NCBI GenBank assembly: GCA_018883305.1
Contig: VEQI01000041.1
Coordinates: 1 to 14,098, forward strand
Source of the DNA: Limnohabitans sp.
Lineage (GTDB): Bacteria; Pseudomonadota; Gammaproteobacteria; Burkholderiales; Burkholderiaceae_C
Length of the DNA stretch: 14,098 bases
Direction: 5' to 3'
The notes beneath the pieces were generated by a model. The model saw nothing but the letters and a program-made list of their open reading frames with translations, made no database searches and had not been told where the DNA came from. Positions 9,013-14,098 of this stretch are shown piece by piece; position 1 is the stretch's first letter; every line of letters starts with the position of its first letter. The position numbers were made by a program, and so were the translations under genes.

Positions 9013-10262
9013 CGGTCAATTTCCCCGAACACAATGTCCATGGTGCCGATCACCGCCACGGTGTCAGCAATCATGTGGCCACGGGCCATTTCGTCCATGG
9101 CGGCCAGGTGGGCAAAGCCCGGCGCACGAATCTTGAGGCGGTACGGCTTGTTGGCGCCGTCACTCACCAGGTAAATGCCGAACTCGCCTTTCGGGTGTTC
9201 GACGGCGGCATAGGCCTCGCCCTCGGGCACGTGGAAGCCTTCGGTGAAGAGCTTGAAGTGGTGAATCAGCTCTTCCATGCTGGACTTCATCGCCTCGCGG
9301 CTGGGCGGCGCCACCTTGTGGTTGTCGGTGATGACCGGACCGGGGTTGGCACGCAACCACTGCACGCACTGCTGGATGATGCGATTGGACTGACGCATCT
9401 CCTCAACACGAACCAGGTAGCGGTCGTAGCAGTCGCCGGTTTTGCCCACCGGAATGTCGAAGTCCATGCGGTCATAGACGTCGTACGGTTGCTGCTTGCG
9501 CAAGTCCCAGGCAACGCCCGAGCCCCGCAGCATGGCGCCGGTGAAGCCCAGGTTCTTGGCACGCTCAGGCGTCACCACACCAATGCCCACGGTGCGCTGT
9601 TTCCAGATGCGGTTGTCGGTGAGCAGGGTTTCGTACTCGTCCACCAGCTTGGGGAAGCGCTGGGTGAAGGCGTCGATGAAGTCGAGCAAGGAGCCCTGGC
9701 GGTTTTCATTGAGCTTGGCAATGGCCTGGGCATTCTTGATGCGGGAGACCTGGTACTGGGGCATGACATCGGGCAGGTCCCGGTAGACCCCGCCCGGTCG
9801 GAAATACGCGGCATGCATGCGCGCACCCGAAACGGCCTCGTACATGTCGAACAAGTCCTCGCGCTCGCGGAAGCAGTAGATGAGGATGTTCATCGCGCCG
9901 CAGTCAAAGCCATGGCAGCCCAGCCACAACAGGTGGTTGAGCAAGCGGGTGATCTCGGAGAACATCACGCGGATGTACTGCGCGCGCTCGGGCACTTCGA
10001 TGCCCATGAGCTTTTCAATCGCCAAGCAGTAAGCGTGCTCGTTGCTCATCATGGACACGTAGTCAAGACGGTCCATGTAGGGCAGCGACTGGATGAAGGT
10101 TTTGCTCTCGGCCAGCTTTTCAGTGGCGCGGTGCAGCAGGCCGATGTGGGGGTCGGCGCGTTGCACGACTTCGCCGTCGAGTTCGAGCACCAGGCGCAGC
10201 ACGCCATGCGCGGCCGGGTGCTGCGGGCCCAGGTTCAGGGTGTAGTTCTTGATGTCAGCCAT
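9009..10262 (-). CDS. nuoD: NADH-quinone oxidoreductase subunit D
   Basis: 49-kDa subunit, related to [NiFe]-hydrogenase large subunits, which forms the quinone reduction site with NuoB; 417 residues. The conserved N-terminal GPQHPAAHGVLRL contains His19, and Tyr68 lies in DRLDYVSMM. These match the two residues that contact the quinone headgroup in Thermus (His38 and Tyr87), with the same 49-residue spacing. The C-terminus DIVFGEIDR is the usual end of the family. NuoC and NuoD are separate genes here, as in other Betaproteobacteria, not fused as in E. coli. The start is 9 nt past the nuoC stop; the ribosome binding site is weak. Confidence 0.97.
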   Translation of the reverse strand: MADIKNYTLNLGPQHPAAHGVLRLVLELDGEVVQRADPHIGLLHRATEKLAESKTFIQSLPYMDRLDYVSMMSNEHAYCLAIEKLMGIEVPERAQYIRVMFSEITRLLNHLLWLGCHGFDCGAMNILIYCFREREDLFDMYEAVSGARMHAAYFRPGGVYRDLPDVMPQYQVSRIKNAQAIAKLNENRQGSLLDFIDAFTQRFPKLVDEYETLLTDNRIWKQRTVGIGVVTPERAKNLGFTGAMLRGSGVAWDLRKQQPYDVYDRMDFDIPVGKTGDCYDRYLVRVEEMRQSNRIIQQCVQWLRANPGPVITDNHKVAPPSREAMKSSMEELIHHFKLFTEGFHVPEGEAYAAVEHPKGEFGIYLVSDGANKPYRLKIRAPGFAHLAAMDEMARGHMIADTVAVIGTMDIVFGEIDR

Positions 10263-10271
10263 GCTGTGTTC

Positions 10272-10883
10272 TCAGTGCAAGCCGCCGTAGGTCTCTTCAC
10301 GAATGATGCGCGGGGTGTTCTCGCGCGGCTCGATCGTGACGGGCTGGTAAATGACACGCTTTTGCTCGGCGTCGTAGCGCATTTCCACATGACCCGAGGT
10401 GGGGAAGTCCTTGCGGAAGGGGTGCCCGATGAAGCCGTAGTCGGTGAGCAAGCGACGCAGGTCGTCGTGACCATCAAACACGATGCCGTACAAGTCGAAG
10501 GCTTCGCGCTCGAACCAGTTGGCCGAATTCCACAGCGGTGTGACCGAGGCCAGGACCGGCATGTCGTCGTTGGGCGCGAACACGCGCAGACGCAAACGCC
10601 AGTTGTGACGCACCGACAGCAGGTGCGAGACAGCAGCAAAGCGGGGGCCTTCGGAGAACACACTGGGCGCGCCATCCTTGTAGGCAGAGTAGTCCATGCC
10701 GCACAGGTCAAGCAGTTGCTCAAAAGACAGCGAGGGGTCGTCGCGCAACTGCAGTGCCACAGCGGCGTAATCAGCGGCCTTGACCGTCAGGGTCAGCTCG
10801 CCCAGGGCGCACTGCAACTGTTGGATGCGCGCACCCAACGCGGCCTCAAGTGCGGCCTGCAGGGTATCGAGGGAATTGCTCAT
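10272..10883 (-). CDS. nuoC: NADH-quinone oxidoreductase subunit C
   Basis: 30-kDa subunit of the connecting module, with no cofactor; it binds NuoD and stabilises the peripheral arm. The protein is 203 residues. The family signature is complete at residues 124-161: FEREAFDLYGIVFDGHDD, then LRRLLTDYGFIGHPFRKDFP. An N-terminal stretch of about 25 residues is alanine- and glutamine-rich and variable. The ATG is preceded by AGAAGG at normal spacing and lies 29 nt after the nuoB stop, the largest gap inside the operon. Confidence 0.96.
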   Translation of the reverse strand: MSNSLDTLQAALEAALGARIQQLQCALGELTLTVKAADYAAVALQLRDDPSLSFEQLLDLCGMDYSAYKDGAPSVFSEGPRFAAVSHLLSVRHNWRLRLRVFAPNDDMPVLASVTPLWNSANWFEREAFDLYGIVFDGHDDLRRLLTDYGFIGHPFRKDFPTSGHVEMRYDAEQKRVIYQPVTIEPRENTPRIIREETYGGLH

Positions 10884-10912
10884 GAAATGCCTTCTGGGGG
10901 GCGTTGTGCGGG

Positions 10913-11389
10913 TCAGCGGGCGATGGTGTTTTCGCGACGAATCTTGGACTGCAACTGCAGAATGCCGTACAGCAGCGCCTCGGCCGTGGGGGGGCAGCCC
11001 GGCACGTAGACATCCACCGGCACCACGCGGTCACAACCACGCACCACGGAGTAGCTGTAGTGGTAATAACCGCCGCCGTTGGCGCACGAACCCATGGACA
11101 GCACCCAGCGGGGCTCGGACATCTGGTCGTAGACCTTGCGCAACGCCGGGGCCATCTTGTTGCACAGCGTGCCTGCCACGATCATCAGGTCGGACTGACG
11201 CGGGCTGGGACGGAACAGCATGCCAAAGCGGTCAATGTCGTAACGGGCCGCGCCCGCATGCATCATCTCTACCGCGCAGCAGGCCAGACCAAAGGTCATG
11301 GGCCACAGCGAGCCGGTCTTGGCCCAGTTCACCACCGAGTCATACGAGGTGGTGATGAAGCCTTCTTTGAAAACGCCTTCAAGTGACAT
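10913..11389 (-). CDS. nuoB: NADH-quinone oxidoreductase subunit B
   Basis: 20-kDa (PSST) subunit that carries the terminal [4Fe-4S] cluster N2, which reduces ubiquinone; 158 residues, normal length. Cluster ligands are the tandem pair Cys37-Cys38 (FGLACCAVEMMH), Cys102 (SMGSCANGGG) and Cys132 (VPGCPPTAEAL). The RYDIDRFGMLFRPSPRQSD segment, which faces the quinone cavity, is intact. The start is 3 nt after the nuoA stop. Only a poor GGGAAT lies upstream, so coupling to nuoA is likely. Confidence 0.97.
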   Translation of the reverse strand: MSLEGVFKEGFITTSYDSVVNWAKTGSLWPMTFGLACCAVEMMHAGAARYDIDRFGMLFRPSPRQSDLMIVAGTLCNKMAPALRKVYDQMSEPRWVLSMGSCANGGGYYHYSYSVVRGCDRVVPVDVYVPGCPPTAEALLYGILQLQSKIRRENTIAR

Positions 11390-11392
11390 AGA

Positions 11393-11752
11393 TCATTCCC
11401 AGTCGAGGGCACCTTTTTTCCACTCGTAGATGAAACCCACGACCAGAATGCCCAGGAAAACCATCATGGCCCAGAAACCGGCAGGGCCAATCTCCTTGAG
11501 CGACACGGCCCAGGGAAACAGGAATGCGATTTCCAGATCGAACAAAATGAAGAGAATGGCCACCAGGTAGTAGCGCACATCGAACTTCATGCGGGCATCT
11601 TCGAAGGCATCGAAGCCGCACTCATAGGGGGAATTTTTGGCCTCATCGGGACGCTGCGGCCCGAGCAGATAGCCGAGGACCTGGGGGGCAACGCCCACGC
11701 CCAGACCAACCAGGATGAACAAAAGGACGGGGAGATACTGTTCTAGGTTCAT
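11393..11752 (-). CDS. nuoA: NADH-quinone oxidoreductase subunit A
   Basis: First gene of the nuo operon: a three-helix membrane subunit homologous to ND3, 119 residues. The loop between helices 1 and 2 carries the conserved SPYECGFDAF with Cys45, the residue whose exposure marks the active/deactive transition in mitochondria. Helix 2 contains LFDLEIAFLFPW with Asp72 and Glu74, corresponding to E. coli D79 and E81. The start at 11752 (MNLEQYLPVLLF) is chosen over a GTG 20 codons upstream because the extra residues would be hydrophilic and unlike the family. The ribosome binding site is weak (GTGAG or GAG about 6-9 nt upstream), and the leader can form hairpins. Confidence 0.95.
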   Translation of the reverse strand: MNLEQYLPVLLFILVGLGVGVAPQVLGYLLGPQRPDEAKNSPYECGFDAFEDARMKFDVRYYLVAILFILFDLEIAFLFPWAVSLKEIGPAGFWAMMVFLGILVVGFIYEWKKGALDWE

Positions 11753-11834
11753 CGGAGACTCACGAATAGTCTGGTCTGCTATGTGCAGGAGTCTGCTGCA
11801 TCTGGTTGACACCAGGGTTACATCAGACCTTGTT
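11753..11834 (-). promoter_or_regulatory. nuoA leader with potential hairpins
   Basis: This is the 82-nt interval between the encoded CCA of the tRNA and the nuoA start. I find no convincing -35/-10 pair. It can form a CTGGT/ACCAG hairpin (11802-11815). Nearer the start it can form a hairpin with CTGC/GCAG arms (11776-11788), stacked next to a longer-range AGACTC/GAGTCT pairing (11789-11794 with 11756-11761). The latter would cover the weak ribosome binding region of nuoA. Read directly from sequence; a regulatory role is inferred only. Confidence 0.3.
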
Positions 11835-11919
11835 TGGTGCCGTCGGCGAGACTCGAACTCGCACAGCTTTCGCCACTACCCCCTCAAGATAGCGTGTCTA
11901 CCAATTTCACCACGACGGC
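11835..11919 (-). tRNA. tRNA-Leu, anticodon GAG
   Basis: An 85-nt class II tRNA gene that decodes leucine codons CUC and CUU. The acceptor stem GCCGTCG pairs perfectly with CGACGGC, followed by discriminator A and an encoded CCA. The anticodon arm CTATC-TTGAGGG-GGTAG gives anticodon GAG. The T arm is GCGAG-TTCGAGT-CTCGC, and a long variable arm (GGC-GAAA-GCT core) is typical of leucine tRNAs. The D arm contains the AATTGGTAGA stretch common to tRNA-Leu. It lies between secG and nuoA on the same strand. In E. coli the equivalent GAG isoacceptor gene, leuU, also follows secG. Confidence 0.96.
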
Positions 11920-11927
11920 AGGCTAGT

Positions 11928-11967
11928 GCTCACAAGCGTTCAGAGGAAGAAGCGAACGCTTGCGAAC
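11928..11967 (-). repeat. 14-bp inverted repeat (stem-loop) upstream of tRNA-Leu
   Basis: On the transcribed strand GTTCGCAAGCGTTC and GAACGCTTGTGAGC flank a 12-nt pyrimidine-rich loop. The inner nine base pairs are perfect; the outer five contain two G-U wobbles. The 3' arm ends 8 nt before the tRNA 5' end. No T-run follows, so it is not a standard intrinsic terminator. It might be an RNase processing site on a secG-tRNA precursor, an mRNA-stabilising end for secG, or a protein site on DNA. Confidence 0.6.
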
Positions 11968-11986
11968 AGCCATAGAGTTTACCCTG

Positions 11987-12012
11987 AAAAACCGCACCTC
12001 CGAGAGGGTCGG
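11987..12012 (-). terminator. Possible weak intrinsic terminator after secG
   Basis: Starting 31 nt after the secG stop, CCGACCCTC-TCG-GAGGTGCGG can form a GC-rich stem with one bulged base on each side, followed by TTTTT. The stem is imperfect and the T-run short, so this may terminate only part of the transcription, or none. If it works, the tRNA and nuo genes need their own promoter, and I see no good one downstream. Confidence 0.35.
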
Positions 12013-12043
12013 ACGACGATTTTGAATAACTTCACGAGTGAAA

Positions 12044-12448
12044 TCACTTGGTCGGAATCTGGGCTGCGCCACCGGCGGCCGGTGCAGCGGGTACCGCAGG
12101 TGCTGGCACCGACACGGTGTTGTTCGACGTGCTGGGCGTGGGGATTTGCGCATCCACCGGCGCAGCCGCGCGCTCCAGCACACTGCCCCCTGCCCCACCG
12201 TCAGCTGGACGTGGCGTCCCGGTATAAGCCAGGCCCAACGTACACACGAAGAAGACGGCTGCCAACACTGCCGTGGAACGAGACAAAAAGTTTGCACCAC
12301 CGCTGGCGCCAAACAGGCTGCCCGAGCTGCCGCTGCCAAAGGCAGCGCCCATGTCCGCACCTTTACCGTGCTGGACTAGCACCAGACCAATCATGGCCAG
12401 GGCTGACAGGATTTGAGCGATGAGAAGAAGATTGGTGAGAATGGTCAT
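12044..12448 (-). CDS. secG: Preprotein translocase subunit SecG
   Basis: Small inner-membrane subunit of the SecYEG translocon that helps protein export driven by SecA; 134 residues. Two hydrophobic helices (about residues 3-24 and 55-76) flank the conserved cytoplasmic loop LVQHGKGADMGAAFGSGSSG and FGASGGANFLSRSTA. The C-terminal 50 or so residues form an Ala/Pro/Gly-rich hydrophilic tail ending AAQIPTK, which makes the protein longer than the 110-residue E. coli SecG. The start follows GGAG with good spacing and lies 17 nt after the tpiA stop. Adjacent tpiA-secG genes are common in bacteria. Confidence 0.95.
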   Translation of the reverse strand: MTILTNLLLIAQILSALAMIGLVLVQHGKGADMGAAFGSGSSGSLFGASGGANFLSRSTAVLAAVFFVCTLGLAYTGTPRPADGGAGGSVLERAAAPVDAQIPTPSTSNNTVSVPAPAVPAAPAAGGAAQIPTK

Positions 12449-12465
12449 GAAGTCTCCAGGCGCAC

Positions 12466-13218
12466 TTAACGGGACGCAGCTGCAATGATGGTGAGGAAGT
12501 CGGGTGCCTTGAGTGCGGCACCACCAATCAGGCCGCCGTCAATGTCCGGTTGGGCCAACAAGTCGGCGGCGTTGGCGGCGTTCATGCTGCCGCCGTACAG
12601 CAATCGGATGCGATCGGCGTGCTCACTCGCAGCTTTGAGCTGGGCACGCAACACCGCATGCACAGCTTGGGCTTGGTCCGGTGTGGCGGTCTTGCCAGTG
12701 CCGATGGCCCATACGGGTTCATACGCCACCACGATCTCGCTGATACAGTGACCATTGAGATGAATCACGGCGGCCAACTGGCGCTTGACGACTTGCTCGG
12801 TCTGCCCTGCTTCACGTTGCGCCAGTGTTTCACCCACGCACACAATGGGGGTGATGCCCGCTTGCAAGGCGCGTTGCGCCTTGGTCGCCACTTGCTCATC
12901 GGTTTCACCGTGGTATTGACGGCGCTCGGAGTGACCCAAGATGGCGTAGCGCACCGCGAAGTCACGTAACATGCCTGCGGAAATTTCGCCCGTGTAGGCC
13001 CCCTGCTCGTGCTGCGAGACGTCTTGCGAGCCCAGGGCCAGTCGTGATCCGGCCACCAGTGATTGCACCTGGGCCAGATACGCTGACGGCACACAGACCG
13101 CGGCGTCAGCGCCATGTGCGGGCATGCCCGCAATGACGGCTTTGACCAACGCTTCGTTGGCGGCCAAACCGCCATTCATTTTCCAGTTGCCAGCAATGAG
13201 TGGGTGTCGTTGAGTCAT
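12466..13218 (-). CDS. tpiA: Triosephosphate isomerase
   Basis: Cytoplasmic glycolytic enzyme that interconverts dihydroxyacetone phosphate and glyceraldehyde 3-phosphate; 250 residues, the usual TIM-barrel length. Catalytic residues are visible: Asn11 and Lys13 (GNWKMNG), His96 (ILGHSERR) and Glu168 in AYEPVWAIGTG, followed by the flexible phosphate-gripping loop 6. Ser212 in YGGSMN and GGLIGGAAL (from residue 228) complete the phosphate site. The frame is open well upstream into the preceding gene, but the ATG at 13218 (MTQRHPLIAGNWKMNG) fits the family. It sits 5 nt after the qor-like stop, so the two genes are probably cotranscribed. Confidence 0.97.
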   Translation of the reverse strand: MTQRHPLIAGNWKMNGGLAANEALVKAVIAGMPAHGADAAVCVPSAYLAQVQSLVAGSRLALGSQDVSQHEQGAYTGEISAGMLRDFAVRYAILGHSERRQYHGETDEQVATKAQRALQAGITPIVCVGETLAQREAGQTEQVVKRQLAAVIHLNGHCISEIVVAYEPVWAIGTGKTATPDQAQAVHAVLRAQLKAASEHADRIRLLYGGSMNAANAADLLAQPDIDGGLIGGAALKAPDFLTIIAAASR

Positions 13219-13223
13219 GAGGG

Positions 13224-14098
13224 TCACCACGTGAGAACGATCTTGCCGATGTGCTGATTGGTTTCCATCAAACGATGGGCCTGCGCGGCGCCATCGGCAG
13301 ACGACGCCGCGTAAGTGGCGTAAATCACCGGCTTGATCTGGCCCTGCTCGATGAGGGGCCACACCTGCTTGCGCAACTGGTTGGCAATGGCGGTCTTGAA
13401 TGCCACTGGGCGCGGACGCAAGGTGGAGCCGGTAATTTGCAGTCGGCGACGCAGCACGAGGCCCGCGTTGAAATTCGCTTTGATGCCGCCTTGCACTGCG
13501 ATGATGACCAGACGTCCCTCTTCCGCCAGGGTTTCCACTTCGCGGGCCACATAGTCGCCCGCCCCCATGTCCAGGATCACGTCCACGCCACGGCCCTCGG
13601 TGATGCGTTGGCACTCGGCCTGGAAGTCGTGGGTCTTGTAATTGATGGCGTGGTCAGCACCCAGCTTCAGGCACGCCTGGCACTTCTCGTCGCTACCGGC
13701 CGTGGCAATCACCGTCGCGCCCATGGCCTTGGCCATCTGGATTGCGGTGACACCGATGCCGCTGGTGCCGCCTTGAATCAACAAGGTCTCGCCTGCTTGC
13801 AAACGGCCGCGGTCAAACACATTGCTCCACACCGTGAAAAACGTTTCGGGCAAGGTGGCCGCTTCGGCATCGCTCAGCCCTTTGGGCACGGGCAAACATT
13901 GGGCTACGGGCGCCACACACAGCTGTGCATAACCGCCACCAGCCACCAAAGCACAAACACGGTCGCCGACAGAAAAACCTGCAGCAGCCATGGCCTGTGC
14001 ATCACCAGACACCACCACACCAGCCACTTCGAGGCCCGGAATGTCCGACGCGCCCGGTGGCACGGGGTAGTGACCCAGACGCTGCAACACGTCAGGAC
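13224..14098 (-). CDS. NAD(P)H:quinone oxidoreductase, PIG3 type, C-terminal part
   Basis: Zinc-independent medium-chain dehydrogenase/reductase, most like the PIG3 (TP53I3-like) group of NADPH:quinone reductases. The last 290 residues are present; the N-terminus lies beyond the window. The first visible residues, PDVLQRLGHYPVPPGASDIP, followed by GLEVAG, are a family signature that normally starts some 45-50 residues into the protein. A GTG at 14090 is therefore an internal valine codon, not the start. The Rossmann fold shows GGTSGIGVTAIQMAKAMGA, then an acidic/basic stretch for cofactor binding. No structural zinc cysteines are apparent. It probably reduces quinones or reactive carbonyls in the cytoplasm; exact substrate unknown. 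The stop is 5 nt before tpiA. Confidence 0.88.
   Translation of the reverse strand, partial: PDVLQRLGHYPVPPGASDIPGLEVAGVVVSGDAQAMAAAGFSVGDRVCALVAGGGYAQLCVAPVAQCLPVPKGLSDAEAATLPETFFTVWSNVFDRGRLQAGETLLIQGGTSGIGVTAIQMAKAMGATVIATAGSDEKCQACLKLGADHAINYKTHDFQAECQRITEGRGVDVILDMGAGDYVAREVETLAEEGRLVIIAVQGGIKANFNAGLVLRRRLQITGSTLRPRPVAFKTAIANQLRKQVWPLIEQGQIKPVIYATYAASSADGAAQAHRLMETNQHIGKIVLTW

Noticed and set aside
8928..11009. Plus-strand open frame of 693 codons opposite nuoE, nuoD, nuoC and part of nuoB
   Set aside because: Same cause: it is in codon-for-codon antisense register with nuoD and nuoC, crosses several gene junctions and resembles no protein.
11807..11812. TTGACA hexamer on the plus strand
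   Set aside because: It points away from nuo toward tRNA/secG on the wrong strand, with no suitable -10 and no plus-strand gene downstream.
11976..12004. TAAACT as a -10 element for the tRNA/nuo unit
   Set aside because: No hexamer resembling TTGACA lies 16-18 nt upstream, so the evidence is too weak to call a promoter.
14088..14090. GTG as possible start of the quinone oxidoreductase gene
   Set aside because: The preceding in-frame codons read Pro-Asp, matching the internal Arg-Pro-Asp-Val-Leu-Gln-Arg region of the family. The true start is outside the window.

Overview
The window is a stretch of bacterial chromosome in which every supported gene lies on the minus strand. Gene order and protein sequence point to Burkholderiales (Betaproteobacteria). 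A Comamonadaceae-like member is my best guess, but I cannot fix a genus. Read in the direction of transcription (high to low coordinates), it holds the 3' part of a PIG3-type quinone oxidoreductase gene, then tpiA, secG, a tRNA-Leu(GAG) gene, and nuoA-B-C-D-E-F-G-H-I-J-K-L, ending with the 5' third of nuoM at the window edge. nuoN is expected just beyond.

Region 1 (12044-14098) carries qor-like, tpiA and secG, packed with gaps of 5 and 17 nt. Region 2 (11753-12043) is the only notable non-coding stretch. It holds a possible intrinsic terminator after secG, a strong 14-bp stem-loop, the 85-nt tRNA-Leu(GAG) with encoded CCA, and an 82-nt nuoA leader with potential hairpins. Region 3 (1-11752) is the nuo operon for proton-pumping NADH:ubiquinone oxidoreductase (complex I). 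Gaps are 2-29 nt, and there are ATGA stop/start overlaps at nuoD/E, nuoE/F and nuoJ/K. NuoE, F and G form the NADH-oxidising module, NuoB, C, D and I form the connecting module with the quinone site, and NuoA, H, J, K, L and M form the membrane proton-pumping arm. All expected Fe-S ligands and membrane-arm charged residues I checked are present. The extra N7 cluster of NuoG is absent.

The gene content is ordinary, and I see no new system. The one real anomaly is inside nuoL. Between about 1930 and 1873, leucine codon choice flips from almost entirely CTG/CTC to mostly TTG and stays that way through nuoM, and GC content drops with it. This is either a homologous-recombination breakpoint or an assembly join between two related genomes, and should be settled before the 1-1900 part is treated as the same genome. 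Secondary points are the stem-loop just upstream of the tRNA, a His/Asp-rich loop in NuoL, and the secG-tRNA-Leu(GAG)-nuo linkage.
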